From contig NZ_QCXQ01000002.1 of assembly GCF_003124125.1 (NCBI RefSeq), positions 198,968 to 262,967 on the forward strand: a stretch of DNA of 64,000 bases. The letters run 5' to 3'. This stretch comes from Levilactobacillus bambusae. Lineage in GTDB: Bacteria; Bacillota; Bacilli; Lactobacillales; Lactobacillaceae. Within the stretch, counting starts at the first letter, position 1. The number at the start of each line of letters is the position of its first letter. The notes under the pieces are model-generated. The model was given only the letters and a program-made list of their open reading frames with translations. It was not told the DNA's origin and did no database searches. Below are positions 41,272 through 50,086 of this stretch, in pieces. The translations under genes and the position numbers were made by a program.

Positions 41272-41327
41272 AATAGGGACGATAACCCAATTCGATCAAA
41301 AAATCGAACCTGGTTATCGTCCCTATT
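41272..41327. terminator. Terminator hairpin, third member of the AATAGGG family
   Basis: AATAGGGACGATAACC (41272-41287) pairs exactly with GGTTATCGTCCCTATT (41312-41327), with TTCGAT/ATCGAA as inner stem. It is the same type as 20195 and 31547. Confidence 0.85.
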
Positions 41328-41368
41328 TAGCATGGCCTAAACGTCTTGTCTTCCAATCTGCCGCCCCA

Positions 41369-42205
41369 TTATTTTTTCCGGTTGGCCAGTGCTTCTTGCT
41401 GCAGCCGTTCATGATCGGCCTGCGTCAAATCACCCGAAACGGGCAGATCATGTCTGCGCCGGTAACGAACGAACCGAGCCATAATCCAGGTCGTCGCTGG
41501 GACCACTAAGATAACGCTAACCATGGCAAATAGAACCATTAACACCTGCGCCACAAAAATTTTATCGTTTAAAATTTCACCAAATGTGTAGTGAACGCTT
41601 GAGAACCAGACAAACAGGGCTAAAAATCCGCCAAAGAAGCCAAAAAACAGGGTATTAAACGTGGTCCCCATAATTTGGCGGCCAATGGCCATCCCCTCCC
41701 TCATCAGGCCCTGTTCGCTTACCTTAGGGTGCTGTTCCAGGATTTCGTTTAACCCGCTGGAAATTGCCATGGCCGCCTCTGCAATTGCTCCTAGGGTACT
41801 TAAAATGGCCGTTGCCATGGCGACCTTGATGAAGGGAATTCCAATTAAGAGTGACATCCCCTCTAAGTCCTCACTGTCTTCCGGTCCGAACCCCTGAACC
41901 TGGGCCCATTGTTCGACCGGAATGATGAGGAGCACCAAAATTGCCAGGACAGCCAGCGACGCCAGAAAGGCCACCGTACTGGATAAATCATCGTCCGCAC
42001 TCAAAAAGATGGTTAACGCCAATACAATGACTGCCGTCACCAAGGTTACCGTAAGAGGGGGAAAGTGAAAAGCCACCAGAACAATCGCAAAAAAGAGTAC
42101 CCCGAAATTAAGCAGCAGTCCGATAAAGGCCCGAACCCCCGCTCGGCCGCCCACTAACATCATTAAAACGAACAACACTATTCCAAGGGCCATCGTTGTA
42201 GTCAT
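41369..42205 (-). CDS. YibE/F family membrane protein
   Basis: 278 residues from ATG 42205, with AAAGGAG ten bases upstream; GTG 42214 is too close to it. About seven membrane helices. SAFV-like start GIVLFVLMMLVGGRAGVRAF and the GAIAEAAMAISSGLNEILEQHP block are typical of YibE/F proteins. The family is conserved in lactic acid bacteria and of unknown function, possibly a transporter. Cotranscribed with the longer YibE/F gene upstream. Confidence 0.88.
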   Translation of the reverse strand: MTTTMALGIVLFVLMMLVGGRAGVRAFIGLLLNFGVLFFAIVLVAFHFPPLTVTLVTAVIVLALTIFLSADDDLSSTVAFLASLAVLAILVLLIIPVEQWAQVQGFGPEDSEDLEGMSLLIGIPFIKVAMATAILSTLGAIAEAAMAISSGLNEILEQHPKVSEQGLMREGMAIGRQIMGTTFNTLFFGFFGGFLALFVWFSSVHYTFGEILNDKIFVAQVLMVLFAMVSVILVVPATTWIMARFVRYRRRHDLPVSGDLTQADHERLQQEALANRKK

Positions 42206-42206
42206 C

Positions 42207-43316
42207 TTAATCACGCTCCTTTATGAACCGGCTGGCTAACCAGCTTGCGATCGGAACGGCTAAAACAATGCCGATCCCGCTAATGAGACTCTGGATAACC
42301 CCTAATGACATATTCATTTGGTACGTATACTGCCAGGAGTTCCCGTTTTTTAAGTACAAAAGGGCCATGGCAAACGTGTCCGCAACAAAGATAAAGAAGA
42401 GCACGTTAATTAAGGGACCCATGATCGATTTTCCAATGTTCCGGCCCGAGAGAAAAATCTGGCGCGCGGAAAGGTCCGGCCGTTCCCGTTTTAATCCGTA
42501 CAGGGATGAAATGATATCCGTTGATTCATCCATCACGGCCCCTAACGACCCCACCATGGTTTCCGCTAAGAATAACGGTCGGGGCAGCTGCGTCACGTAC
42601 TGCATCGACTCGTAGTACATCCCGCGTTCCTTCGTCAGTTTGAATACGACTAACGCCACGACAACCGATAACACCGTTCCCCCTAGGGTCGCAACCCAGG
42701 TCATGAGCATTTGCCGGTTCAAGCCAATGACGATCCACAGGGCCACCCCGGCAAAAATAACGGCAAGGCTGCCAAAGATCCATAGGACGCCCGCTCCCTG
42801 CGTACTACCATTTAGCCGAATAGCCGCAATAAAAAGGAGCGCATTAATCACAACGCTCAAGAACGCCATTAACCCGCTAAACCGCATGAGCAAGATCAGA
42901 AGGACAAATGTTAACCAGACTAAGAAAGCTAAACTAACGTCCCGTTTGCTATCCTTGACGGTAGCATGTAACTTTCCGTCCTGACGGTGCAGCGTCAAAA
43001 AAAGCTGGCTGCCTGGCCGATAATCGCGGTCCAACGCCTGCGACATTGAATATGTATTGCTAACCGTAACGGTCTGACCCCGGTCTGCTCCATTCAGGAT
43101 CACTCCCGTTAATCGTTGGGTAACCTGTTGATCCCGATTGTCAAAGTCATCTTTTTCGTGTCGGACGCCTATCGTTGTGGCCGTCTGCACCTTCATGACG
43201 GGTTCCCGGTAAAGTCTAGCATCGTGGGCCGTTCCCCAAATAACCAGCAGACCAAGCAGTAAAAGTCCCAGACTTTGCCACCAGACTAATCGATGAACGG
43301 CGTTTCTTTTTTTCAT
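42207..43316 (-). CDS. YibE/F family membrane protein, longer form with N-terminal extracytoplasmic domain
   Basis: 369 residues. One N-terminal helix (about 8-27), an extracytoplasmic beta-rich domain (about 30-118; TATTIGVRHEKDDFD, LTGVILNGADRGQTVTV), then seven helices with GSLGAVMDESTDIISSLYGL and FLSGRNIGKSIMGPLINVL. The last two blocks correspond to the same region of the smaller partner, so the pair appear homologous. Always paired in lactobacilli as far as I recall. Function unknown. Confidence 0.88.
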   Translation of the reverse strand: MKKRNAVHRLVWWQSLGLLLLGLLVIWGTAHDARLYREPVMKVQTATTIGVRHEKDDFDNRDQQVTQRLTGVILNGADRGQTVTVSNTYSMSQALDRDYRPGSQLFLTLHRQDGKLHATVKDSKRDVSLAFLVWLTFVLLILLMRFSGLMAFLSVVINALLFIAAIRLNGSTQGAGVLWIFGSLAVIFAGVALWIVIGLNRQMLMTWVATLGGTVLSVVVALVVFKLTKERGMYYESMQYVTQLPRPLFLAETMVGSLGAVMDESTDIISSLYGLKRERPDLSARQIFLSGRNIGKSIMGPLINVLFFIFVADTFAMALLYLKNGNSWQYTYQMNMSLGVIQSLISGIGIVLAVPIASWLASRFIKERD

Positions 43317-43494
43317 CCTTTATCACCCATTTCTTTTCTACTAATAGCCTACCACGTCAGCCTTAAATCCACTCCTTTCAATTAAATTTTAACCGAACTT
43401 TTAGTTCTCTTCTCAGCTGACCCTTGATTTTTATAGTAAATCATCGTAAAATGAAGAGCGAATTGTTATTTTTGGAATAAGCGAGGGTTTAATT

Positions 43495-43611
43495 ATGAGA
43501 AAAGCACATCCAAATGGCGTACAAGGTCGTCGTAAGATCAACGCCAAAAACGATCGTAAGCGTCGCGATGCCACCGCTGAGTTACAACGTTGGCTCAAAA
43601 ACAAGAAGTAA
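43495..43611 (+). CDS. Very small basic protein, unknown
   Basis: 38 residues: MRKAHPNGVQGRRKINAKND and then RKRRDATAELQRWLKNKK. About 15 Lys or Arg residues, no Cys, and one helix at the end. GCGAGGG precedes ATG 43495. A short intrinsic terminator follows directly (43633), so it forms its own short transcript of about 170 bases, like a small ribosomal or ribosome-associated protein. I do not recognise the family. The composition suggests RNA or ribosome binding, which is inference. Confidence 0.6.
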   Translation: MRKAHPNGVQGRRKINAKNDRKRRDATAELQRWLKNKK

Positions 43612-43632
43612 GCCACTTACTTCAACTTACGT

Positions 43633-43667
43633 GGGACTGGGCCAGTATGGTGCGGTCTCTTTTTTTA
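43633..43667 (+). terminator. Terminator of the 38-residue basic protein gene
   Basis: GGGACTG (43633-43639) pairs with CGGTCTC (43653-43659) with two G-U pairs, followed by eight T. Confidence 0.75.
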
Positions 43668-43702
43668 TTTGTCTCTTACCATCAACTATTGGAGGAAAAA
43701 CC

Positions 43703-44593
43703 ATGAAAAAAGCCATTGGCTACCTATTTGGATTAGCGAGTCTAACCCTCCTACTTGCCGGCTGCAGCAGCACCAAAATTAGCACCACTAAGACAAGTTA
43801 TGCACCCGAAGAAATGAATGCGATGGTCAAGGGAACAACTAAAGCCAAAACCATTCGTTACACCGTTGATAACGGTCAGTCGCATAAAGTAACGGTATCA
43901 GGAGGCACCTTCTTCTTCCAGGTTCCTGCCACGACAAAGGACCAGACGGTTAAAATTACCGCTAACTCCGCGGAAAAGACGGTCACCGTCAAAAAGGCGA
44001 AGGCCCTGGGAAACTACAAAACCATTGCCAATAAGTATAACAACGCTGTCATTGCCATGAAGATGCCGGAAAAGACCCGGAATCAGCTTATGGACGCCCA
44101 AAAGAACGGTGCCAAGACGAAGGCTAAACTTCAGGCCCTAGCTAAGACCGATCCTGCAGCCGCAGCTCAGGCCGCTCAGGAACAAAAGCAGGCGGCTGCT
44201 ACCATGCAACAGGCCTTTAATAACGCTAAGAAAAAGGCGAACGGCGAACTTTTGCCCGTAACCCCTCAGCAGGGGATTCACAATGCCATTACCCAAAAGA
44301 ACGCTACCGTACGGCTTAACGTTAACGGAACTAAACTCATGGGGATCACACTCATTACGCCGAACGAAGCCCTTAAAACCAAGTCTGGCAAGTCGGAGTT
44401 TGGAACGACCTTCGCCCTACTGGGTAACGCCTTAGATGCTAAACCTAAGACCGTCATGAAGAAGTTTGAAACGGTGATGAAGGATGCTAAGAATTCTAGT
44501 TCCTCCACAACCACCAAAACCATTTACTCCAACCATATTCGGTTTAATACTGGTTTTTCAGCCTCTCACCTATACATTTACATGAATAAGTAA
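43703..44593 (+). CDS. Lipoprotein of unknown function
   Basis: 296 residues from ATG 43703, after GGAGG. MKKAIGYLFGLASLTLLLAG then Cys: lipobox LLAGC. The frame before it has no ribosome site. Beta-rich domain (TIRYTVDNGQSHKVTVSGGT, FFFQVPATTKDQTVKITANS), an Ala/Gln/Lys helical region (DPAAAAQAAQEQKQAAATMQ), and a C-terminal alpha/beta part. Rich in Lys and Thr, as often in exported lactobacillus proteins. No catalytic motif. Unknown role, anchored to the outer face of the membrane. Confidence 0.8.
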   Translation: MKKAIGYLFGLASLTLLLAGCSSTKISTTKTSYAPEEMNAMVKGTTKAKTIRYTVDNGQSHKVTVSGGTFFFQVPATTKDQTVKITANSAEKTVTVKKAKALGNYKTIANKYNNAVIAMKMPEKTRNQLMDAQKNGAKTKAKLQALAKTDPAAAAQAAQEQKQAAATMQQAFNNAKKKANGELLPVTPQQGIHNAITQKNATVRLNVNGTKLMGITLITPNEALKTKSGKSEFGTTFALLGNALDAKPKTVMKKFETVMKDAKNSSSSTTTKTIYSNHIRFNTGFSASHLYIYMNK

Positions 44594-44596
44594 ACC

Positions 44597-44633
44597 AACA
44601 GCCATTCCGCCTAATTCCAGGTGAATGGCTGTT
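44597..44633. terminator. Terminator of the lipoprotein gene
   Basis: AACAGCCATTC (44597-44607) pairs with GAATGGCTGTT (44623-44633), followed by five T. Confidence 0.88.
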
Positions 44634-44885
44634 TTTGCATCGCAAGCTGCCGTTAATAAAAAATTAACAATTATTCACAGGATGAACCATTTAGGGAATC
44701 GTTCCCCTATCACCCACCTTGTCGAATTAACACTCAAACCAGCATGGCCGATGCAGTGGGATTTTAGATTGTCCGCAAGCTAATTTTGTTCAAAACTGTT
44801 CAACTAGGCCAAAATTCATTTCGTTTCCTTGTGCCCGTCACGCCCCCGTAAATTACGGATATTTAATGTTTCACCCCTCAAAGCA

Positions 44886-44978
44886 TGTTAGACTGAACCT
44901 TGTGGCTAAGAAAAAGTGGGGATTACCAATTACGGTAACTTTTTCGCCGCAGTATCCTGCACCACACGGAGTCTAACA
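44886..44978. promoter_or_regulatory. Long leader with inverted repeat before MarR gene
   Basis: In the 365-base gap upstream of the MarR gene TGTTAGACT (44886-44894) and AGTCTAACA (44970-44978) are exact reverse complements 75 bases apart. Between them lies a small stem TTACC-AATTAC-GGTAA. Further upstream (about 44700) is TAGGGAATCGTTCCCCTA. No open frame with a ribosome site was found in this gap. The arms could be two operator half-sites or a leader stem. What lies in the rest of the gap I cannot say. Confidence 0.35.
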
Positions 44979-44998
44979 ATTTGTTATGGGGGTAAATT

Positions 44999-45499
44999 AT
45001 GGTTGATGATGAAATGTTCTTTGAATCTTTTCTATGGCAATATCGCGAAGTTTTCCGGGTAATGGAGGGCGATGCCCAGATGATTACGTCCGCCCACGGG
45101 ATTAGTTTCGAACAGTATTTACTTCTTAAGCGGATTCGTGAACACGCTAATATTACTTTAAGTGAATTAGCGGATGAAACCCACACCACTCGTTCGGCAG
45201 CTGCCCGGAAGTTGCGTACCTTACTGATGAATAAATTTGTTACCCAGAATACTAAGTCGGATGACCGACGCGTCAAGGGACTGGTACTCACCCGACAGGG
45301 CCTTTCAACGGAAAAGTCCATTCGCCGGGACTTTCTTACCCGGTGCCACCAATGGAATAGCATTCCCGATCGCCCTTCCATCACGGAAATCAACAATTTT
45401 TTTGCTCGCTACGAGCACCAAGTGACCGCATGGAAGTCACTCCTGACCGGGACAGAATCCTGTCACACGGAACCAAAAGTAACCGAACCGGTAGAATAA
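44999..45499 (+). CDS. MarR family transcriptional regulator
   Basis: 166 residues. Helix-turn-helix ITLSELADETHTTRSAAARKLRTL, then wing KFVTQNTKSDDRRVKGLVLT, the typical MarR D-x-R-x-x-x-x-x-L motif. N-terminal helices (FFESFLWQYREVFRVMEG) provide the dimer interface. The C-terminal extension (about 140-166) is polar and longer than usual. Two Cys, one each near residue 117 and 155, could be redox active. GGGGGT precedes ATG 44999. Convergent with the MFS gene. Confidence 0.9.
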   Translation: MVDDEMFFESFLWQYREVFRVMEGDAQMITSAHGISFEQYLLLKRIREHANITLSELADETHTTRSAAARKLRTLLMNKFVTQNTKSDDRRVKGLVLTRQGLSTEKSIRRDFLTRCHQWNSIPDRPSITEINNFFARYEHQVTAWKSLLTGTESCHTEPKVTEPVE

Positions 45500-45552
45500 G
45501 TATAAAAACGACGGCGGGTTTAAACCATCCAACGGTTCAACCCGACAAAACG

Positions 45553-45610
45553 GGCGGCATAGTTAGCTTCGATTAGAGTGTAATCGAAGCTAACCATGCC
45601 GCCTTTTTGT
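45553..45610. terminator. Bidirectional terminator between MarR and MFS genes
   Basis: GGCGGCAT-A-GTTAGCTTCGATTA pairs with its complement around GAGTG (to 45603), with T tract after. A second hairpin CGGGTT...AACCCG (45516-45545) precedes it. Confidence 0.88.
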
Positions 45611-45631
45611 TGTCACCAGTTAAATGTTTGA

Positions 45632-46837
45632 TTAATTAGATTGCGATTTATCTGAGTGGTGCCCCATGTCCAAGAAGCCGTTCACAACGGATAAAATTAG
45701 CAAAATTACCGCTGCAACTCCCAACGTAAAGTCGGGTTGGGTATTTCCAAATAGCCCGGACACAAAGTCAATGGCGATTGGAGATAGGAAGCAGCCTAAG
45801 TTCATCCCCATAATGAGGAACGAACTTGAAACGGTGTTGGCACCAGCGGGGCCCTTGGTGTTGGCCTGCTGGAACAGGTAAGGATTAAGAATCAAGCAGC
45901 CCCCCATCACACAGAGCGCAATTCCCGTAATCCAGATATTACTTGACCAGGCAATCACGCCCATGGCAATTCCCATTACCAGTAAGCAGACGGGTAGGAT
46001 AAACCGGCCAAGCGCCTTATAAATTTTACCGTACATGGCACTCGCAATCACCCCGAAGATGGTCATAATGCTAATGAGCAAACTAGCAGTTGATCCATTC
46101 CCGTAATTCTTCTGCATTAAGACCGATGCCAGCTTGACAATCACAATGTAAAAGGCTGCATAAATCATTAAAATGTAGATGGCGTAACCAATGACGCTTT
46201 TGTTGGTTGAAATTTTAGTGGATGAACTCGTCGTACTCTTTTTCTTGGTGTTCGGAACGACCAGTCCAAAGGCTAAAATACAAAATAGCGCTACCAAATA
46301 AATCCAGTAAGCCATGTGCCAACCGTAAGCTAACAGGAACCCCGCTAGGAAGGTTAGCGCTGCCGACCCGAAGTTCGCTACCGCATTTTCGTACCCGTAC
46401 ATCTTCGATAATTCTTCCCCTGAGTAGTAGTACGAAATAAACGTGTAAACTAACGGATTAAACAGCCCGATCCCTGCACCTAACGCAAACCGTGATACGA
46501 GGACTAAGGTGTAGTTATCGGTGAAGATTGGTGTCATCCCACCGATTAGCGCGATGATTAACCCTAACATAACGGTCTTTTTGTTACCAATCACCTTGGC
46601 AACCCCACTACTTAAAATCACAAACAACATGATCCCGAGGTTGGGAACCGTCGACAACGTTTCAACGGCAGACAGCGGCTGCGATGAGAACGTCTTTCTC
46701 ATTAACGGTAATGTTCCTGCCACGGCAGGAGCCGCTTGTACTAATAACGCAATAGACAATATGGCAGTCTTAAACCACCAAGCATTGACATTGGGCGACT
46801 TTTGCTGACTTTGATTCTGTGATTGACTCTGATCCAT
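45632..46837 (-). CDS. MFS transporter
   Basis: 401 residues, 12 membrane helices. The N-terminus DQSQSQNQSQQKSPN is a Gln/Ser-rich cytosolic tail. The loop 2-3 region GVAKVIGNKKTVMLG carries a shortened MFS signature; SRFALGAGIGLFNPLVYTFI is in helices 4-5 and SSFLIMGMNLGCFLSPI in the second half. It resembles drug or sugar-type exporters (12-TMS). Substrate unknown. AGGGGG before ATG 46837. The MarR gene converges with it, so regulation is only a possibility. Confidence 0.9.
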   Translation of the reverse strand: MDQSQSQNQSQQKSPNVNAWWFKTAILSIALLVQAAPAVAGTLPLMRKTFSSQPLSAVETLSTVPNLGIMLFVILSSGVAKVIGNKKTVMLGLIIALIGGMTPIFTDNYTLVLVSRFALGAGIGLFNPLVYTFISYYYSGEELSKMYGYENAVANFGSAALTFLAGFLLAYGWHMAYWIYLVALFCILAFGLVVPNTKKKSTTSSSTKISTNKSVIGYAIYILMIYAAFYIVIVKLASVLMQKNYGNGSTASLLISIMTIFGVIASAMYGKIYKALGRFILPVCLLVMGIAMGVIAWSSNIWITGIALCVMGGCLILNPYLFQQANTKGPAGANTVSSSFLIMGMNLGCFLSPIAIDFVSGLFGNTQPDFTLGVAAVILLILSVVNGFLDMGHHSDKSQSN

Positions 46838-47006
46838 AATTGATTCCCCCTATTATCAAAATGATCAAAACTAATCGTCCTCGAATCTACCTTAGCACGA
46901 CTTCTCAAAAAATGAGAAAATAATGACTCACCCGTCGAGTTAAGGGCGTTTTAATGTGAATGACGGTATAATGAAATTATCTTATATCCTTTGGGAGGCT
47001 TTTTTG

Positions 47007-48929
47007 ATGAAACAATATCCAGTCGAGACTGCAAAAATTAAAGACGACCTCTACGATGCCGTTAATGACGCCTGGTTAAGCCAGGCTGAGATTCCAGCTG
47101 ACCACTCACAGACTGGCGGCTTTGTTGAACTAATGGACGAGATTGAAAAAACACTCATGCATGACTTTGATGAGTTAAGGGACGGCAAAGCCCAGCCAGA
47201 TAGTTCTGAAATGGCTGAATTCACAAAATTTTATCAATTAACCAGTGATTTTAACCAGCGGGAGGCTGACGGTACCAAGCCATTGCAGCCAATTTTAGAT
47301 CGGATTACAGCGTTAAATAGTCTGGCTGATCTCAATGCCCAACTGAGCGACTGGATTCTAAGCGACCTCCCGCTCCCTGTGAGTCTGAGCGTTGAAGCAG
47401 ACATGAAGCACACTGAAACGTACGCCTTGTACGCAAATGCTCCGAGCCTGTTCATGCCTGATAAGACTTACTACGACGAAGGCAACCGAGCGGCCGAAAC
47501 CTTAATGTCCGCCTTTACCACCGCTGCTGTAGGATTACTTGAACAAGTGGGGTACACCAAAGCAGACGCCGAAAAAATCACGGCTCTGGCCAAGGAATAC
47601 GACCGCGCGATTGCACCCAACGTTAAGTCGGCCGAAGAATCAGCTGACTACGCCAAAAACTATAACCCCGAGCAGTTTGCGGACTTTCTCCAGTTTGTGC
47701 CCGCCCTAGACCTTAAATCTGCGGTCCACACCCTCGTTGACGGGGATCCCGACACCATCATCGTTACCGAACCCGTCTTCTACCAGAGTGTTAACCAACT
47801 TTTAACCACCATTAGTTTTGATCAGATCAAGGCTTGGATGCTGGTTAAGGTTCTCTTTAACTACAGCAATTTGATGAACGACGAATTCCGGCAAACGGCG
47901 GGGACCTATAGCCGAACGTTGAGCGGTCAAAAGGAACTTCGCTCCGTCGAAAAGGCCGCCTACTATCAAGCAAAGGCCGCCTTTTCTCAGGTAACCGGGT
48001 TATATTACGGCCAAAAATACTTTGGTGAAAAGGCTAAGGTAGACGTTCAAAATATGGTTAAAGCCATGATTGCCGTTTACCAAAACCGACTTAAAACCAA
48101 TACCTGGTTAAGTAAGGAAACCCGCGAAAAGGCGGTTACTAAGCTCTCAAAACTGGAAATTCAGGTTGGCTACCCTGATAAATTAGACCCAATGTACAGT
48201 CAGCTTCACGTTACCCCAGCATCGGAGGGCGGAACCGTCTTAAGTAATCTCGATCAGTTCAGCCGGCAATGGACCGAATACCACTTTAGCAAGTGGAATA
48301 AGCCCACCGATCGGACCCGCTGGGAAATGAGTGCGGACACCGTGAATGCTTACTACGAACCCCTCCACAACATTATTGTCTTCCCCGCCGCCATACTTCA
48401 GGCCCCGTTTTACAGTCTTGATCAATCTTCAAGCCAAAATTACGGGGGTATTGGCGCCGTCATCGCCCACGAAATTTCCCACGCCTTTGATAATAACGGG
48501 GCCAAGTTTGATGAATACGGGAACCTACACAACTGGTGGACCGCGGAAGATCTCGACCACTTTGACGCCCTCGCCCAAAAGATGATCGCTGAATTTGATG
48601 GGTTGCCGTTTGCCGGTGGCCACGTCAATGGAAAGCTCACCGTGTCCGAAAACATCGCTGATGCCGGTGGCTTAAGCTGTGCCCTAGAGGCCGCGAAAGG
48701 TGAACCAGACGTAGACTTAGCCGCCTTCTTTATTAACTGGGCCACCATTTGGCGCACCAAGGCCACCAAGCAAATCGAACAGCTACTCTTAAACATCGAC
48801 GTTCACGCACCAGCTAAGCTGCGGGCCGACGTTCAAGTGAAAAATCTGGATGATTTTTACTCAACTTTCGGCGTTGTAACCGGTGATCCGATGTATTTAG
48901 CTCCCGACAAGCGAGTTCACATCTGGTAA
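47007..48929 (+). CDS. pepO: M13 family metallopeptidase, PepO-like endopeptidase
   Basis: 640 residues from ATG 47007, with GGGAGG upstream; the frame extends 51 bases earlier without a ribosome site. AHEISHAFD (about 487-495) is the zinc site HExxH, and SENIADAGG supplies the third ligand Glu. NAYYEPLHNIIVFPAAILQAPF and the terminal PDKRVHIW are neprilysin-family signatures. The protein is cytoplasmic, without a signal. It cleaves oligopeptides imported from casein or other proteins. Terminated by a large palindrome. Confidence 0.95.
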   Translation: MKQYPVETAKIKDDLYDAVNDAWLSQAEIPADHSQTGGFVELMDEIEKTLMHDFDELRDGKAQPDSSEMAEFTKFYQLTSDFNQREADGTKPLQPILDRITALNSLADLNAQLSDWILSDLPLPVSLSVEADMKHTETYALYANAPSLFMPDKTYYDEGNRAAETLMSAFTTAAVGLLEQVGYTKADAEKITALAKEYDRAIAPNVKSAEESADYAKNYNPEQFADFLQFVPALDLKSAVHTLVDGDPDTIIVTEPVFYQSVNQLLTTISFDQIKAWMLVKVLFNYSNLMNDEFRQTAGTYSRTLSGQKELRSVEKAAYYQAKAAFSQVTGLYYGQKYFGEKAKVDVQNMVKAMIAVYQNRLKTNTWLSKETREKAVTKLSKLEIQVGYPDKLDPMYSQLHVTPASEGGTVLSNLDQFSRQWTEYHFSKWNKPTDRTRWEMSADTVNAYYEPLHNIIVFPAAILQAPFYSLDQSSSQNYGGIGAVIAHEISHAFDNNGAKFDEYGNLHNWWTAEDLDHFDALAQKMIAEFDGLPFAGGHVNGKLTVSENIADAGGLSCALEAAKGEPDVDLAAFFINWATIWRTKATKQIEQLLLNIDVHAPAKLRADVQVKNLDDFYSTFGVVTGDPMYLAPDKRVHIW

Positions 48930-48976
48930 TTTTCCGGCTGTTTCATCCCAGGAGGATATCAATTGATCAGCCTAAC

Positions 48977-49032
48977 ATAACGAAAGGATCCCCATTTGAG
49001 CTACGTAGCTCAAATGGGGATCCTTTCGTTAT
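48977..49032. terminator. Bidirectional terminator, perfect 56-bp palindrome
   Basis: ATAACGAAAGGATCCCCATT followed by TGAGCTAC meets its exact complement at 49004/49005. It lies between pepO and galR, whose genes converge. The symmetry is perfect over all 28 pairs. Confidence 0.93.
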
Positions 49033-49051
49033 CTCTACTAAAACCTAACTT

Positions 49052-50059
49052 TTAATTTAACTTTGGCGTACTGTCCCTTAGCACTAATTCCGTTCCCAGT
49101 TCAATTCGTTGGGGTATAGTCCGGTGGGTCGTTAACCGGTTATGCATTAAGTTAACTGCCGTTTCACCCATTAACTCAGTCGATACTTTAACGGAGCTCA
49201 GCCTCGGAAAGACGTAGCTGGCAATCGAAGTATCGTTATAGCTAAAGACACTCACCCGATCCGGCACCGAAATTTTAGCTTCAGCGAGGGCTCTCAAGGC
49301 CCCGGCCGCCATCGGATCATTGGCGACAAAGAACGCATGGGGAAGTTTATCCCCTAATTTAGCAATCACATTCTTCATGACCTCATAACCGGATTGGTTA
49401 GTATAGTCCCCCGCAAAGGTCCAATCCTTCCGGTAGGCACCCCGCTTTTCCATCGCTTCTTTAAATGCGATCCAACGGGGATCCACCACGTTTAACTCGT
49501 TATCCGTGGTTTCTTCCTTCCCGTAAATCAGGCCAATGTCATGAATCTGCTGTTGCCAGAACGTTTCAACGACTGAATCAACGGCAAAGTGAAAGTCCGT
49601 TAATATGGAATCGTATCCGTGGGCAAAGTGGTCGTGATCAACAAAGATGACGTTGGGTGTAATCCGGGCGAAGGCTTGTTCCTGAGACCGGCTGAACTTC
49701 CCGATGGCAATGATGCCATCGACGTCGGTCACATCGTTTAAACTCACCTCAAACGCTGTCGAAACATCGTAATGTAACTGTTGCGCCCGCTTTTCAATTC
49801 CCATTCGAATCGCCATATAGTAAAGGTCATCCAGTTCCCGGGATTCACTGTACCATTGAATCACCGCCAGTTTCCCCGTTGGGTTAGCGTTCACCGACCG
49901 CCGCTTGGTCTTGGTGTAATTCAGTTCTTCAGCCGCCGTAAAGATTCGCTGACGTGTCTCATCACCAACGGATAACGAATAGTCATAGTTTAGCACCCGG
50001 GAAACGGTTGCTAGCGAGACGTGTGCCCGTTTGGCAATATCCTTTAACGTTGCTGACAT
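49052..50059 (-). CDS. galR: LacI family galactose operon regulator
   Basis: 335 residues. DNA-binding LacI motif ATLKDIAKRAHVSLATVSRV, with the hinge helix following (TKTKRRSVNANPTG), then a sugar-binding core (DGIIAIGKFS, FFVANDPMAAGALRALAEAK, ELGTELVLRDSTPK). It is the last gene of the gal operon, so it should autoregulate it, being released by galactose or a gal metabolite. GGAAGGAAG lies before ATG 50059. Inference from position. Confidence 0.9.
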   Translation of the reverse strand: MSATLKDIAKRAHVSLATVSRVLNYDYSLSVGDETRQRIFTAAEELNYTKTKRRSVNANPTGKLAVIQWYSESRELDDLYYMAIRMGIEKRAQQLHYDVSTAFEVSLNDVTDVDGIIAIGKFSRSQEQAFARITPNVIFVDHDHFAHGYDSILTDFHFAVDSVVETFWQQQIHDIGLIYGKEETTDNELNVVDPRWIAFKEAMEKRGAYRKDWTFAGDYTNQSGYEVMKNVIAKLGDKLPHAFFVANDPMAAGALRALAEAKISVPDRVSVFSYNDTSIASYVFPRLSSVKVSTELMGETAVNLMHNRLTTHRTIPQRIELGTELVLRDSTPKLN

Positions 50060-50086
50060 ATTGACACTTCCTTCCTAATATAACGG

